Below, piece after piece: positions 49,340-60,699 of a DNA stretch of 64,000 bases. This DNA is from Prorocentrum cordatum (lineage: Eukaryota; Sar; Dinophyceae; Prorocentrales; Prorocentraceae). Numbering within the stretch: position 1 is the stretch's first letter; the number at the start of each line of letters is the position of its first letter. The stretch is from contig CAUYUJ010012191.1 of NCBI GenBank assembly GCA_963575745.1, forward strand, positions 247,001 through 311,000, in the 5' to 3' direction. A model generated the notes under the pieces. That model had not been told where the DNA came from. It was given only the letters and a program-made list of their open reading frames with translations, and made no database searches. The position numbers and the translations under genes are program-made.

Positions 49340-51270
49340 GGTGCTGGGTCTGGTCCACGGCGGGGGGGCGGCGGGGCGGTTTCGGGTTGGAGAATGTCGC
49401 TCGAGGGGCCCATAGAAAACGGGAGTCCCAGGGCAGGGTGGGGATGCTGGGATAGGTTGACGGCGGGGGGTCGGCGGGGCGGGTTCGGGTTGGAAATTGT
49501 CGACAGGGAAGTCCTGGGAAAACAGAGGCCCGTGGGCTGGTTGGGGATGCTGGGCCAGGTCGACGGCGGGGGCGGTCGGCTAGGCGGTTTCTGGTTGGAA
49601 GGTGTCGGGTGGGGTTTCCTTAGAAATCCGAGGTCTCATGACGTGCCATGGCAGGGCGGGGGTGTGGGGCCAGGTCGACGGCGGGGGGTCGGCGGAGTCG
49701 GGTTCGATATTGTGGGGTGGGGAGTTTTTAGAAAACAAGTGGCACGTGTGCCATGGCTCTTGCACAAAAAGGGAAGGGGGAGGAGGAGGAGGTGGAGGGG
49801 GAGGAGGGGGGAGCGGGGGCAAGACATCGCCCCTCGGGGCCCAGCAACGGGGCCCAAATCCCAGGTGGGGAGAGGGGGGGGGGTGGCGTGCGTCGCGACG
49901 CGGAATAAGGTGCTCGGGGCTGAGGGGGCACGGAGCGGAGGTCCCGCTGGGGCGCTGGGGGCGCGGAGAGGGGTGGGGAGGTGGTGTGCGTCGCGACGCG
50001 GAATAACATTGTCGGGGCGGAGGGGGCATTGGGCGGGGCTTGGGGCAGAGGGGCACGGGGCGGGGGTCCAACTGGGGCGCTGGGGACGGGGAGGCAGGTG
50101 GTGTGCGTCCCGACGCGGAATAAAATTATCGGGGCGGAGGGGGCAGTGGGCGGGGCTCCCGCTGGGGCGCTGGGGGCGCGGGGGGGCTCGGGGCAGAGCC
50201 GCGGCGCGGGGGTCCCGCTCTGGCGCTGGGGGCGCGGGGGGAGGGTGTGTGTGCGACGCGGAAAAAATCGTTCGTGGCGGAGGGGGCAGTGGGCGGGGCC
50301 CCCGCTGGGGCGCTGGGGACGCGGGGAGGCTCGGGGCAGAGAGCCACGGCGCGGCGGTCCCACTCTGGCGCTGGGGGCGCGGGGCGGGGGGGGATGTGCG
50401 ACAAGGAATGCGTTCGTGGGCGAGGGGGCGGCCGGCGGGGCTCCCGCTGGGGCGCTGGGGCGGGGGAGCTCGGGGCAGAGAGCCGCGGCGCGGGGGGCCC
50501 GCTCTGGCGCTGGGGACGTGGGGATGGGGGGGGTGCGTGCGACGCGGAATAAAGTGGTCGGAGCTCTAGACACCCTGTGCAAGAGGATAAAGGTTCGTGG
50601 GCGTCCTGCGGCGGGGTGGAGATGCCGTGTTAGGTCGGCGGCAGGGGGTCGGCGCAGCTGTTTCGGGCTGGCAATTGTTGGGTGGGGGTCCTTATAAACA
50701 GAAGTCCGGGGGCATGTTGGGGGTGCTGGGCCAGGTCGACGACGGCGGGTCAGCAGGGAGATTTCGGGCTGGAAATTGTCGGGTGGGTGGTTGCTAGAAA
50801 ACGATCCCAGGGCATGGGGATGCGGGGCCAGGTCGACGGCGGGGGAAGGGCGGCGTGGATTCGGGTTGGAAATTGTCAGGTGCGGGGGGGGCCAGAAAAC
50901 GAGGTTCCAGGGGCAGGGTGGCTGGGCCCGGCCAGGTCGACGGCGAGGGGTCGGCAGCGGGGTGGTTCCAGGCTGGACATTGCCTGGTGGAGGGCCCGTA
51001 GAGAGAACGGGATTCGAGGGCATGGTGGGGGTGCCGGGCCAGGTTGACGGCGGGGAGTCGGCGGGGCTGTTTCGGGCCGGAAGTTGTCGGGGGGGGGATC
51101 TTGAAAACGAAGGTCGCAGGGCTGGGTGGGGATGCCGGGCGAGGTCGACGGTGGGGGTCCGCGGGGCAGTTTCGGGTTGGAAGTCGTTGGCTGGGAAGTC
51201 CCCAGAACGCAAAGGTCCCAGGGCAGGGTGGGGGCGCCGGGCCAGGTCCACGGCGGGGGCGGTGTCGGAC

Positions 51271-51315
<45 letters not shown>

Positions 51316-52345
51316 ATATATTGTCGGGAGGGGGGGGCCTTAGGAAACAGAGGGCCTGGGGCAGGGTCGGGGGGGCGGGCCAGGTCGACGGCGGGGGGTC
51401 GGTTCCGGGCCTGATTTTGTCGGGCGGGGGCTCCGCAGAGAACAGAAGTCCCAGGGCAGGGTGAGGATGTTGGGCGGGGTCCGCGGCGGGGGCGTGGTGT
51501 CGGGCTGGAAAATATCGGGCGGGCGGCCCCGAGCAAACACGAGTCCCAGGGCGGGGTGGGGGTGCCGAGCCAGGTCGACGGCGGGGGGCGGTGTCGGGTT
51601 GAATCTTGTCGGATGGGGGGTCCCGTAGGGGACCGAAGTTCCAGGGCAGCGTGGGGGTGCCGGGCCAGGTCGACGGCGGGGCATCGGCGGCGCGGTTTCT
51701 GGCTGGAGAGCGTCGCGCGCGGGGGCCCCTTGGAAAACAGAGGTCCCATGGGGGAGTGGGGGTGCCCAGCGAGGTCGTCTGCGGGGGGTCCGCGGAGCGG
51801 TTTCGGGGTGGCAATTGTCGGGTGGGGGTTCCGAGGGCATGGCGAGGCTGCCAGGCCGGGTCGACGGCGGGGGTCGGCGGGCTGGAAATTTTTGGGTAAT
51901 TGGGGGGTCGCTAGAAAACAGAGATCCCGGGGCAGGGTGGGGATGCTTGGCCAGGTCGACGCCGGGGCGGTTTCGGGCTGGAACGTGTCTGGTGGGGCGT
52001 CCCCAGAAAACCACGGGCCGAGGGCAGGGTGGGGATGCTGGGCCAGGTCGACGGCGGGGTGTCAGAGGGGCGCCTTCGGGTTCGTCGGCTGGGGGGCCCG
52101 TAGAAAACAACAGTCCGAGGGCATGGTGAGTGTGCCGGGCCAGGTCCACGGCGGGGGCGGTCCGGCAGGGCGGTGTCGGGCTGGAAGTTGTCGGGCGGGG
52201 GGTCGCCAGCAAACAGAGGTCCCAGGGCAGGTTGCGGATGCCGGGCCAGGCCGACGGCGGGGGGTCGGCGGGGCGGTTGCGGGCTGGAAATGGGCGGGCG
52301 TGGGGCCCCAAGGACAGAGGTTCAGGGCGGGTGGGGTGGCCCAAA
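49340..52345. repeat. ~100-115-bp GC-rich minisatellite
   Basis: Units share GGGCCAGGTCGACGGCGGGG, GGGGTCGGCGGGGCGGTTTC, GGCTGGAAATTGTCGGGTGG and AGAAAACAGAGGTCCCAGGG. The CAGGTCGACG landmark recurs at 49556, 49671, 50732, 50829, 50933, 51040 and on, with spacings of about 97-115 bp. 49870-50560 is a variant subfield based on GCGACGCGGAATAA and GGGCGCTGGGGGCGCGG. Long frames on both strands exist only because stops are rare here. Confidence 0.9.
51271..51320. repeat. (TA)n microsatellite inside the GC-rich array
   Basis: An abrupt, nearly pure TA run within sequence of very high GC content. Confidence 0.9.
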
Positions 52346-52346
52346 A

Positions 52347-52547
52347 TAGGGGAGCAAAAAGTGGCATAAGCATAAAAGCTCGGAGGTCCGCGCGGATTTC
52401 TCGGATCGGCGCTGGGGCCCCCCGGCGGCGCCTCCGGCGCCGCCCCTGGCGCGCTCCGCGCGCCAGGGAGGGGGGTCCAGCGCCGATCCGAGAAATCCGC
52501 GCGGACCTCCGAGCTTTTATATGTTTATGTGACTTTTTGTTCCCCTA
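52347..52547. mobile_element. Foldback element with ~70-bp arms
   Basis: The arms at 52347-52415 and 52477-52547 are reverse complements with only a few differences, and the inner ~43 bp are perfect. The loop itself holds two perfect hairpins: 52424-52432/52436-52444 and 52444-52454/52458-52468, each with a TCC loop. The element lies at the edge of the GC-rich minisatellite. It has no coding capacity, and the high arm identity suggests recent insertion or conversion. Confidence 0.85.
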
Positions 52548-52743
52548 GGGGTGACCCAAAAAAGAGGGTCCCAGAGCTCGGTGGGAGTGTCGGACTAGGT
52601 CGACAGCGGGGCGGTCTCGGGCGCGAAATTGTCGGGTGGGGTGGCCCAGGAACGGAGGTCGCAGGGCTGGGCCGGGTCGGCGGCGGAACGGTTCCGTGCC
52701 AGGAATTATCGTATGTGGGGGGTCCCAAAAATAGATCCGCGCG

Positions 52744-52930
52744 AACGAAATGGGCACGGGAAAAATGGTTACAATGCCCAACAGCAGTTCCTGTTCATTT
52801 TGAACAGGACTCGCTGTCCGCGCCGCCGCGGCCTTTGTCCATTCGAGACAGAAGGCCGCCTGCCCAACATCGGCCGCTCTTGGTTTGGGAGAACTTTTGT
52901 TGTTGGGCATTGTGCCCATCTTTTTTCGTA
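52744..52930. mobile_element. Degraded foldback element
   Basis: ACAATGCCCAACA (52771-52783) pairs with TGTTGGGCATTGT (52901-52913). ACGAAATGGGCAC-like and GTGCCCATCTTTTTTCGT lie just outside as a second imperfect pair. A small hairpin CCTGTTC/GAACAGG is at 52790-52808. No gene inside. Confidence 0.6.
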
Positions 52931-52934
52931 CCCA

Positions 52935-54435
52935 ATTCGGGCGTCCAAAATAAACTGCTTAACTCATTAAGGGTGGGGGAAGTGGCCCTTAAACAGAAAA
53001 AAGTGGGGATACTGGGTCTCGGTTCCGAGCGCGGTGAAGGTCGGGGTGGCTTCCACCTTGGGGCAGGGTCGGATGCGGGGAGGGGGGCTCAGGATGAGCG
53101 GCTCTACGACGCGCTTTTCCGCACACGCCTCCTTGGGGTCGGCGGATTCTACACGTTCGTTCGTTCGCAAGCCATGTCGCACGATAAATCGGCTCAGCAG
53201 GGGAAAAATCCTTGCCGCGCAGGATAAGCGGCAATCGTATATTACACCTAAGCAAATATGGGGTCAATGGAAAGGCAATATTGTTTGACAATTGCTTTCC
53301 AGATTGGCTGTAAAGATGTGCCAGCGGCGTCGCAGTCCGTGCAAACGCCTGCAAGCCCATTCCGACGTGTGTGCACCACCGAGCGTGCATTAGAAGCAAT
53401 GCCTGCATTCGTTGACTGTTTGGCGAGTCCCTTCCACCTGGTCTTATCATGTCTCTTCAACCATGCCGATTTCAGTTTTGCAGGTGAGTCGCCAGGTGCA
53501 CGTGGCGTTCTGTCACATTAGCTTCGGTATCGTCTCCCGCTCTTGTCATTGTCGCTTTCGTTGTGCGCCGTGCGGTCCACACTCTTCTCATTACCGTTCT
53601 CATTTGATCTCGCTCTTTGGTGGTCCTGCAGTCAGCTGTGCGTTGCTTGCCACTGGCCAGACTTGCACGCGCCCGCTGCTTGCCTCGACGTGGCCTTGTG
53701 TATCTGGCTCGAGAGTCAGGCTTTTTTGGTGTGACGCGAAAACTTCTGCCCGTGGCCAAGCCGGCATGGACGCCTTCGTGGGTGCCGGTGGGATGGAACC
53801 AAGCAGTTTGTGGTTTTTGAAGATGTATGTCATGTGGTTGGACTCGACGCGAGTGTCCCTCTCCCCCCCCGCCGCCCCTTGCTGGGACAGTGTGCAAGCG
53901 TACGCCACTTTCGCGCAGTTTCGACGCGGCGGCACGCCATCGCGAGCGTTCAAGGTCGAAGTCTGCCAGCGGTCCGGAATCGGGCAGTATTCGACGATCC
54001 GCGCGGTGTGACAGCCTCGATCGTTCAAGGCTGAGCGATCCCCGCGGTGTCAGAACCCAACGCGAAAATCGTCACGGCACGAGCCTGCCGTAGTGGTATC
54101 CCTATTTCCCCTCGTGCTCGCGTTCTTGAATCATGTGGGGCCCTCTCATTTGCCACGGTTAGAACATTTTTCAAAAGTGTGTGTTTGATTGTGGAAGGAA
54201 GGACGCGAAGGAGGAATGATGAGGAGTAACAAGGAGCAGTACAATCATTTTCTGGAGGTGATTTTGAACACCCTGGCCAGTACGTGTTATGCTGTTGCAA
54301 ACGCGGTGTCTCGGGGGCTCTCATTTTTGAATTTTTGGTCACAATCTCACGGTCGCACGGGAAGCCTGGCAGGACAGCAATAGTATCACCCCAGGGCCAA
54401 AACGTGGACTAGGACCTCGAACACTGGATCTCATT
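52935..54435. other. No gene supported
   Basis: Open frames up to ~200 codons occur on both strands but show no motif or compositional support. A short inverted repeat (GGAAAGGCAAT at 53269-53279, ATTGCTTTCC at 53291-53300) is the only structure noted. Confidence 0.4.
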
Positions 54436-54436
54436 T

Positions 54437-54530
54437 CTTTTTTTTTGTTTCTCTCTCTCTCTCTCTCTTTTTCCTCTCTCTCTCTCTCTTTATTTTTCTT
54501 TCTCTCTCTCTCTCTTTCTCTTTCTCGCAT
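54437..54530. repeat. CT/TTTC-rich tract
   Basis: (CT)n with TTT interruptions. Confidence 0.85.
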
Positions 54531-54760
54531 CCTGTCTTCCGCCCCACCCCAAGGCTTCCTTCCAGCCTACCCATCGGTCATTGAACGACTCTATTTGTTG
54601 CTTTCCAAGTACCAGTCTACTTTCGGCACCTTCCTACTTCAAGAGTCGAACGCCTCGCCCTCTTTCCCCCCCTTCACGGGGCGGGCGGGGGTCCGATCCG
54701 CCCCCTCCGTCGCCTCGATGGCGTCCTGGTCCCGAGGCGATGCGGCTTGGCATTCCCATC

Positions 54761-55015
54761 TGGATCCCGCTCTCCCGATTGAGGCCCTACCAGCCACCAG
54801 CCTGCCCAGTTCCGCCGACTCGACTCCTCCCGTCTTGGCTGCCATCTTCCGCCGATCCGATCCGTCGCCCATCCGGCTTGTCGATTCGATCTGGATCCCG
54901 ATCTCCCGATTGAGGCCCTACCAGCCTGCCCAGTTCCGCCGACTCGACTCCTCCTGTCTTGGCTGCCATTTTCCGCCGATCCGATCCGTCGCCCACCCGG
55001 CTCGTCGATTCGATC
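54761..55015. repeat. Tandem duplication, ~124-131 bp
   Basis: TGGATCCCG, CTCCCGATTGAGGCCCTACC, TCCGCCGACTCGACTCCTCC and TTCCGCCGATCCGATCCGTC occur in the same order in both copies. Their starts are at 54761 and 54892; the spacing drops to 124 after a small deletion. Confidence 0.85.
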
Positions 55016-55138
55016 CTGCAGCCCGCTTGCCGAGGGCCCCGGGGCCGCCCACACGGCGCGACCCGCGGGGGGCACCGGGCGACGACGCCCCGCCCGAGCG
55101 CGCCGAGGTGCCAGTACAGGGCGTGGGCGAGGGCGAGT

Positions 55139-55482
55139 GGCGGCGGAGGAGGAGGAGGAGGAGGAGGAGGAGGAGGAGGAGGAGGAGGAGAAGGAGGAGG
55201 AGGAGCGAGGAGGAGGAGGAGGGGGAGGAGGAGGAGGAGCGAGGAGGAGGAGGTAGGAGGAGAGGAGGAGGAGGAGAGGAGGAGGAGGAGGAGGAGGAGG
55301 AGGAGGAGGAGGAGGAGGAGAGGAGGAGGAGGAGGAGGGTAGGAGGAGGAAGGAGGAGGAGGGGGAGGAGGAGGAGGATGGAGGAGGAGGAGGAGGAGGA
55401 GAGGAGGAGAGGAGGAGGAGGGAGAGGAGGAGGAGGAGGAGGAGGAGGAGGAGGAGGAGGAGGAGAGGAGGAGGAGGGGCCG
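55139..55482. repeat. (GGA)n tract
   Basis: Nearly pure purine-strand triplets, ~340 bp. Other tracts of the same type are 55806-55870 (CTC), 56862-57094 (CCT), 58514-58738 (GGA), 58938-58985 (CTC) and 59206-59485 (GGA), so the purine strand alternates. Confidence 0.95.
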
Positions 55483-56085
55483 ATGGAGCGGGAGGAGGGC
55501 GGAGGAGGAGGGGGGCGCGGGCGAGGAGAAGGGCCGGCGAGGGGCCGATCCCCTGCGAGGGGCGCGCCTCCGAGGGCGCCCTTGTCGCCGCCGCTCGGCT
55601 CGAGCCTTCAGCCGGCGCGCCGCGCCCTCGGTGGCGTTTTTTTCTGTCGCAGCGGCCGCCCTCGCTCGCGCGAGGGCGGCGCGGCCGCGAGGAGGCGGCG
55701 GCTCCTCGGATGGGCGGCGCGCTCTCCGAGGATCGAGGGGCAGAGAGCGGCGATTGCACAGTCTTTTGGAGCTCCGCGCGGGCGTCTCGGATTCCGTCCC
55801 TCTCCGCCTCCGCCTCCCCCTCCCCCTCCTCCTCCTCCTCCTCCTCCTCCTCCTCCTCCTCCTCCTCCTCGGCGCCGAATCCCCGTCCCCACCAGGCCAT
55901 GGCATCTCAGCCCCACCGCCCCCCCCCTCCAGTTGGGGGTCAGGCCCTTCGAAGCCCAGAGGGAACAGCCTAGATCCCAACTTGCTGGGATCGGCGCCAG
56001 GGTCGCTAAGGGGAAAAGGGGGGTGATCAGTTTATGCCAGGGTGTGTTACATCTGACCTAATTCAGCTTAGAAGTGGGTCACAAC

Positions 56086-56175
56086 TGCCCCAAGTGGCTT
56101 GGGGATTTTATCGATGCAGGCTAAGTTCGCTCCGCCCGCTCAGCGGAGTTCCCCCCTCATAAGCCACTTGGGGCA
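56086..56175. repeat. Short inverted repeat pair
   Basis: TGCCCCAAGTGGCTT (56086-56100) and AAGCCACTTGGGGCA (56161-56175) are perfect 15-bp inverted repeats around a 60-bp spacer. A MITE relic is possible. Confidence 0.6.
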
Positions 56176-57104
56176 TTTGTATCCCAATCGTAAGCTAGGT
56201 TGGTCCAGACCTGAACCCACCCTTGCATCCACTGATCATCCCCCTCTGTCCCCTTGGCCCCCCCCCCCCCCGATCCCAGTATATCCCCATCTGCGGGGGG
56301 GGGGTCACTCGGCTAGTGGGGCCCAGGCTGCGCCAGCGGCGGTAGGGATCGGTCAGACGATGCTCCGAGGAGGCTCCCGCCTCCGCCCTGGAGCAGCAGC
56401 GGCAGCTGCGCGTGCAGCGGCAGCTGCTGTCGCAGCTGCAGGAGCGCACGGCGGAGCAGCGCGCGCAGGGCGCGGAGGCGAGGTCCCCCCCCTCGAGGGA
56501 GGGAGCACGATGACTCAGAGGAGGAGAAGGTACCGATGCCACTACCGCTATCGCTGCTACCCTTCCCTCGTTTTCGCATTTTTGCGCCTCCTGGGAGGCC
56601 GTCGTCGCCATGGCTGGATTCGACTTAAAATTCTGGTCAGGACGCACCCATGGAAAGGTCCGGCAGCGGTGTGGGTCCCTTCAGGTTCCCCCGATGACCG
56701 TGACCAAGATGTCGCGGAATCTAGTCGACGCCGATTTTGGTCATGGTCCATGCCGGTCGCCGCCTATTTGCGAGAATGATCCACGAAGCGACGATGACCC
56801 AAGTCAGCACCGACGTTTCTGCATTCGGTCGTATGGCCATCGTTCTCTTTCCCTTCATCCTCCTTCTCCTCCTCTTCCCCCTTCACCTCCCCCTCCCCTT
56901 CCCTCCTCCCCCTCCTCCTCGCCACCGACTCCTCCTCCTCCTCCTCCTCCTCCTCCTCCTCCGCCTCCTCCTCCTCCTCCTCCTCCTCCTCCTCCCTCCT
57001 CCTCCTCCCCTCCCCCTCCTCCCCTCCTCCCCCTCCTCCTCCTCCTCCTCCTCCTCCTCCTCCTCCTCCTCCTCCTCCTCCTCCTCCTCCTCTCTTCCCG
57101 GGTA

Positions 57105-58005
57105 TGTCCCCCACGGGCTCCCGCGCAGGGCATGCGGCCACTCGTGGCGCGGCCGTCGTGGGGGCCTCTGAGCAGGGGGTCGCGGGGGCCGTCGGGCAGG
57201 GCACGGGGTCGTGGGGTTCGTAAGGCAGGGGGTCGTGGGGCAGGGAGGGGTCGTGGGGCAGGGGGCAGTGGCTCCCCTCGCGGAGGGGGGGACGTCGGGG
57301 AGGGAGGCCGAGGAGGGGGGGTCGTCGCAGGGTCCGTCGTGGGGGTCCGTCGTGGGGTACGTCGCGGGGACCGTCGTGGGGGGCGTCTCGTGGGTGCTCG
57401 GCTGTCCCATCATGACCGCTTCCCCCTGCGGGCTTCCTCTCGGGGCAGGCGGCCGCTCGGAGCCCCGCCGAGGAGCCAGCGGCGCAGGCCGCGGGCGGGC
57501 CTGCCGGCCTCATGGCCGCTCCCCCGGGCGTGCCCCCCGCGGGCTCCCTCTCGAGGCATGCGGCCACTCGGGGCGCGGCCGCCGCGGCGGTCGCCGGGTG
57601 GGGGTGGGCGTCGGGGCGGGGGCCGTCGTGGCGGTCGTCGCGGGGGGATGAGGGCACGCGTGCGCGGGGGCCGTCGTGGGGGGCCGTCGTGGGGGGCCGT
57701 CGCGGGGGTCGTGGGAGCCGTCGTGGTGGTGGGTCGGGGGGGGGGGCTCCAGGGGGTGTGGCTTCGGCTTTCCCCACTGGCCGCTTCCCCGGGCATGCCC
57801 CCCGCGGGCTCCCTCTCAGGGCATGCGGCCACTGGGGATGCCGAGCCCTCCGCGCGGCGGGCGGCGCCAGCTCTTGGCCTGGCCAGCGGTCCCTGTTGGC
57901 TGCTTCCCCGGGCATGCCCCCCCCCCCGGGCTCCCTCGCAGGGCATGCGGCCTCTCGGGGCGTGGCTGGGGGGGGGGCGTGGGGTCCGTCGTCGGGGCCG
58001 TGGGG
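57105..58005. repeat. GC-rich minisatellite with GGGCATGCGGCCACT units
   Basis: CCCCCCGCGGGCTCCC followed by GGGCATGCGGCCACTCGGGG-like sequence recurs near 57105, 57430 (weak), 57530, 57790 and 57910. CGTCGTGGGG-type short repeats fill the spaces. Open frames on both strands are compositional. Confidence 0.75.
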
Positions 58006-59529
58006 CAAGAGGTTGCGGGTGTAGGAGTAGTAGGCGCACGCCGGGATGTAGGGAGGCAGGCGGAGAACCCCGTCGTCGCCGTAAGCATCGTTGGCGTTGG
58101 GATGGGTCCCGGCCCAGCTTCCTGGTGGCCTGGTAGGCCGCGGCTGTATCCATGGCGTTCCGGTGAGTAATTGGGGACCTCTATGACCATGTACTCGGGG
58201 GTGTGGCGGTACAGTCGGCCCGGATTAGTAGGTCGACCCTGCCAAATCAAGGGTACCTTTGTGTCCTGTGCCTCGCGACGCGTGCCTCCTGCATTCCTGT
58301 GGCGACGTGGCCGTCGGAAGGGTCTTTTGTCCTCTCGCGTGTCCTGTCCAATGAAGTCCGACTGTAGTTGGTGTCATTGGCGGTGTCAGGCTTGATGGCG
58401 TCGCCGTTGAAGTGGTTTCTGAGAGCTGCTGCCAGAGCCGCTGTCCGCCTGCGGCGGGCCGCTCGCCTGCCCGCGCTTCGCCCGATGTCTGTGATCTGCC
58501 TGGCCCCCAGACCCTCGGAGGAGGAGGACCAGGAGAAGGAGGAGGAGGAGGAGGAGGAGGAGGAGGAGGAGGAGGAAGAGGAGGAGGAGGAGGAGGAGAG
58601 GAGAGGAGGAGAGGGGTAGGAGGAGGAGGAGGAGGAGGAGGAGGAGGAGAGGAGGAGGAGGAGGAGGAGGAGGAGGAGGAGGAGGAGGAGGAGGAGGAGG
58701 AAGGAGGAAGGGAGGAGGAGGAGGAGGAGGAGGTGGCTGGCCTTGGAGGGGTAGGTTCTGCTGCTGGGGCATTTTCGTACCGCCTAGCAATGGACACGTC
58801 GTTTTCGAGGAGCGTCGCGGGCTCATCGGCAGCCAAAGCCCGGTGGCGCGCTTGGCCTGTCGCCCGCTCCGGGACCCCCCACCCCTGTGTCGAGGACTGG
58901 GGGGGGTGTCCGCGCCCCCGAGTCGGGCAAGGGCTCTCCTCCTCCTCCTCCTCCTCCTCCTCCTCCTCCTCCTCCTCCTCCTCCCCCTCCCTCTGGATGT
59001 GTTTGAGTGTCGGGCCTGGGCCACCAGCTACTTTTTCGTCCACAACGCTAGATGCAATTAGCTCGACCGCGCTCGAATCCTGCTCTGTCGGTGGTGACGT
59101 CACTTCACGTTTCCGACGGAGGGGAACGCTCGAGGAAGCACGTCTGGTGATCGTCATGCCATCTACTCTCCGCGCTTGGATCGTGCTCCGAGTCGATCCG
59201 ATTTCCCGATCGGAGGGAGGAGGGAGGAGGGGGGGGGGGAGGAGTCGGGAGGGAAAAGGGAGGCGGATACGCAAGCGGGAGGCAGGAGGGGAGGAAGGTC
59301 GGATGGGGAGGGCGTAGGGAGAAGGGAGCAGGGAGGAGGGAGGAGGTGGAGGAGGAAGAGGAGGATGAGGAGGAGGAAGGGAAGGGGAGAAGGAGGAGGA
59401 GGAGGAGCAGGAGGAGGAGGTGGAGGAGGGAATGGAGGAGGTGGAGGAGGAGGAGGAGGAGGAAAAGGAGGATGAGGAGGATGAGCATCTAAGCACCGAC
59501 AGCAAGACTCTCCTCAATGACGCTTTGAC

Positions 59530-60695
59530 CAACTCGGTCTTCTTCTACAGCTCACACATGGAACCCGCTGAACCAGGGACAGCTCCATACTATCGAGACA
59601 GAGTACTTCAAGGGATACAGGATGGCGGTTGGATACAAAGCCAACAGCAACGACAACCAGAAGATCCACAACGTCACGGTGCTCGCCAACGTCAAACGCC
59701 CAGGGGCGAACATGGCAATGCGCATCTCCAGGCTAAGGTATTGACCAAGACTACTACAACATGCTCCAACCATAGTATTACGAGTCATTGACGCCAACCT
59801 CAACACCGAGCCGTCATGGGGACGGATGATGTGCCACGACCGTCAATGGATGTGGACATACGTCGACGACGACCACAAGCTGCACCTTACCGAGACCTCG
59901 ACCCCGTCGTCAGGTCAATTCGTGCACCCCCCAAGTACGTACGGCCCATGCCAAGAATGAGGCATAGCGCCACATACGACGCAACTTCGACCTCGAACAC
60001 ATTCGACAATGGCGCAATATCCTCTCACTTTACCAAGACAACAAATAGGTCCCAATACTCATCACCGGCGGCAAGTACAACGACAAAACCATTATGTGTT
60101 ACGACGGTGGATCCACCTTTTTGGATGTCAACGCATTCTATGCACACATAGGATGTAACCATCCAAAAAACGACCACCCAACAATATGGTCTCATGGGAC
60201 GAGATGCTTGGCATGCTCCAGCGACTACCACGCACACTTGGAATATTCGTCAAGCAACTACCAGCATGTGAGGCATGTGCGGTACCCGGCAGACGCGACG
60301 TTGACACTCACGACGATGCAGCCACCGAAGCAAACGGAGAAACTATACGAGACGAGCACAGAGCCAACATCAAGACTTGACTACCCCCATTGCACGCACA
60401 CGTAGCCAGCTACAAGACTGTAGTGCCACCGCTGTGCATCAAGGACTGCGGAGCTATAGTACCAGACGAACCAAGGCCTGAACCTACGCCAATGCCGGGA
60501 CCTCGCGGCAACGTGCAGCAATACATAGAAACCCCCAGTCACCACGACAACAGCATCACAGTAGTATCCACTGACATTACCTGCAACGAGATCAAGAGCG
60601 ACCTCGCGAAATGGGACTCGATACGCTCCTGGAGAGACCGGCTGCTACGCGTGCGGGTGGCCGCCATTATTGCGGAACCATCGAGCGAGACATGA
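59530..60695 (+). pseudogene. C-terminal remnant of a second LINE polyprotein
   Basis: Consecutive fragments lie in shifting frames. The first reads LHTIETEYFKGYRMAVGYK, then MAMRISRLRY followed by a stop. The next reads RLLQHAPTIVLRVIDANLNT, EPSWGRMMCHDRQWMW and a stop near 59958. Then come RRNFDLEHIRQWRNILSLYQ, VPILITGG, a finger-like stretch CYDGGSTFLDVNAFYAH and a second CLAC with downstream His. The R-R/L-Y-x-x-R-L-L-Q-H-A-P stretch with downstream W residues, followed by zinc-finger-like modules, is the C-terminal layout I associate with dinoflagellate LINE polyproteins. In the first finger the second Cys is replaced by Gly. The tail to 60693 holds DEMLGMLQRLPRTLGIFVKQ. Frameshifts and stops show decay. 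No RT core is present upstream; a GGA tract lies there instead. Confidence 0.6.
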
Positions 60696-60699
60696 AATG

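Noticed and set aside
49728-51749. 673-codon open frame on the minus strand
   Set aside because: It lies wholly in the GC-rich minisatellite, is Pro/Arg-rich with repeated units, and overlaps equally long frames on the other strand.
53412-54011. 199-codon frame on the plus strand
   Set aside because: No motif, high Cys/Ser/Arg with no regular pattern, and an overlapping minus-strand frame of similar quality.
54445-58136. Several 400-540-codon frames on both strands
   Set aside because: They consist of poly-Ser, poly-Glu, poly-Arg or poly-Pro runs encoded by GGA/CCT tracts plus GC-rich flanks; overlapping frames on both strands are equally open.
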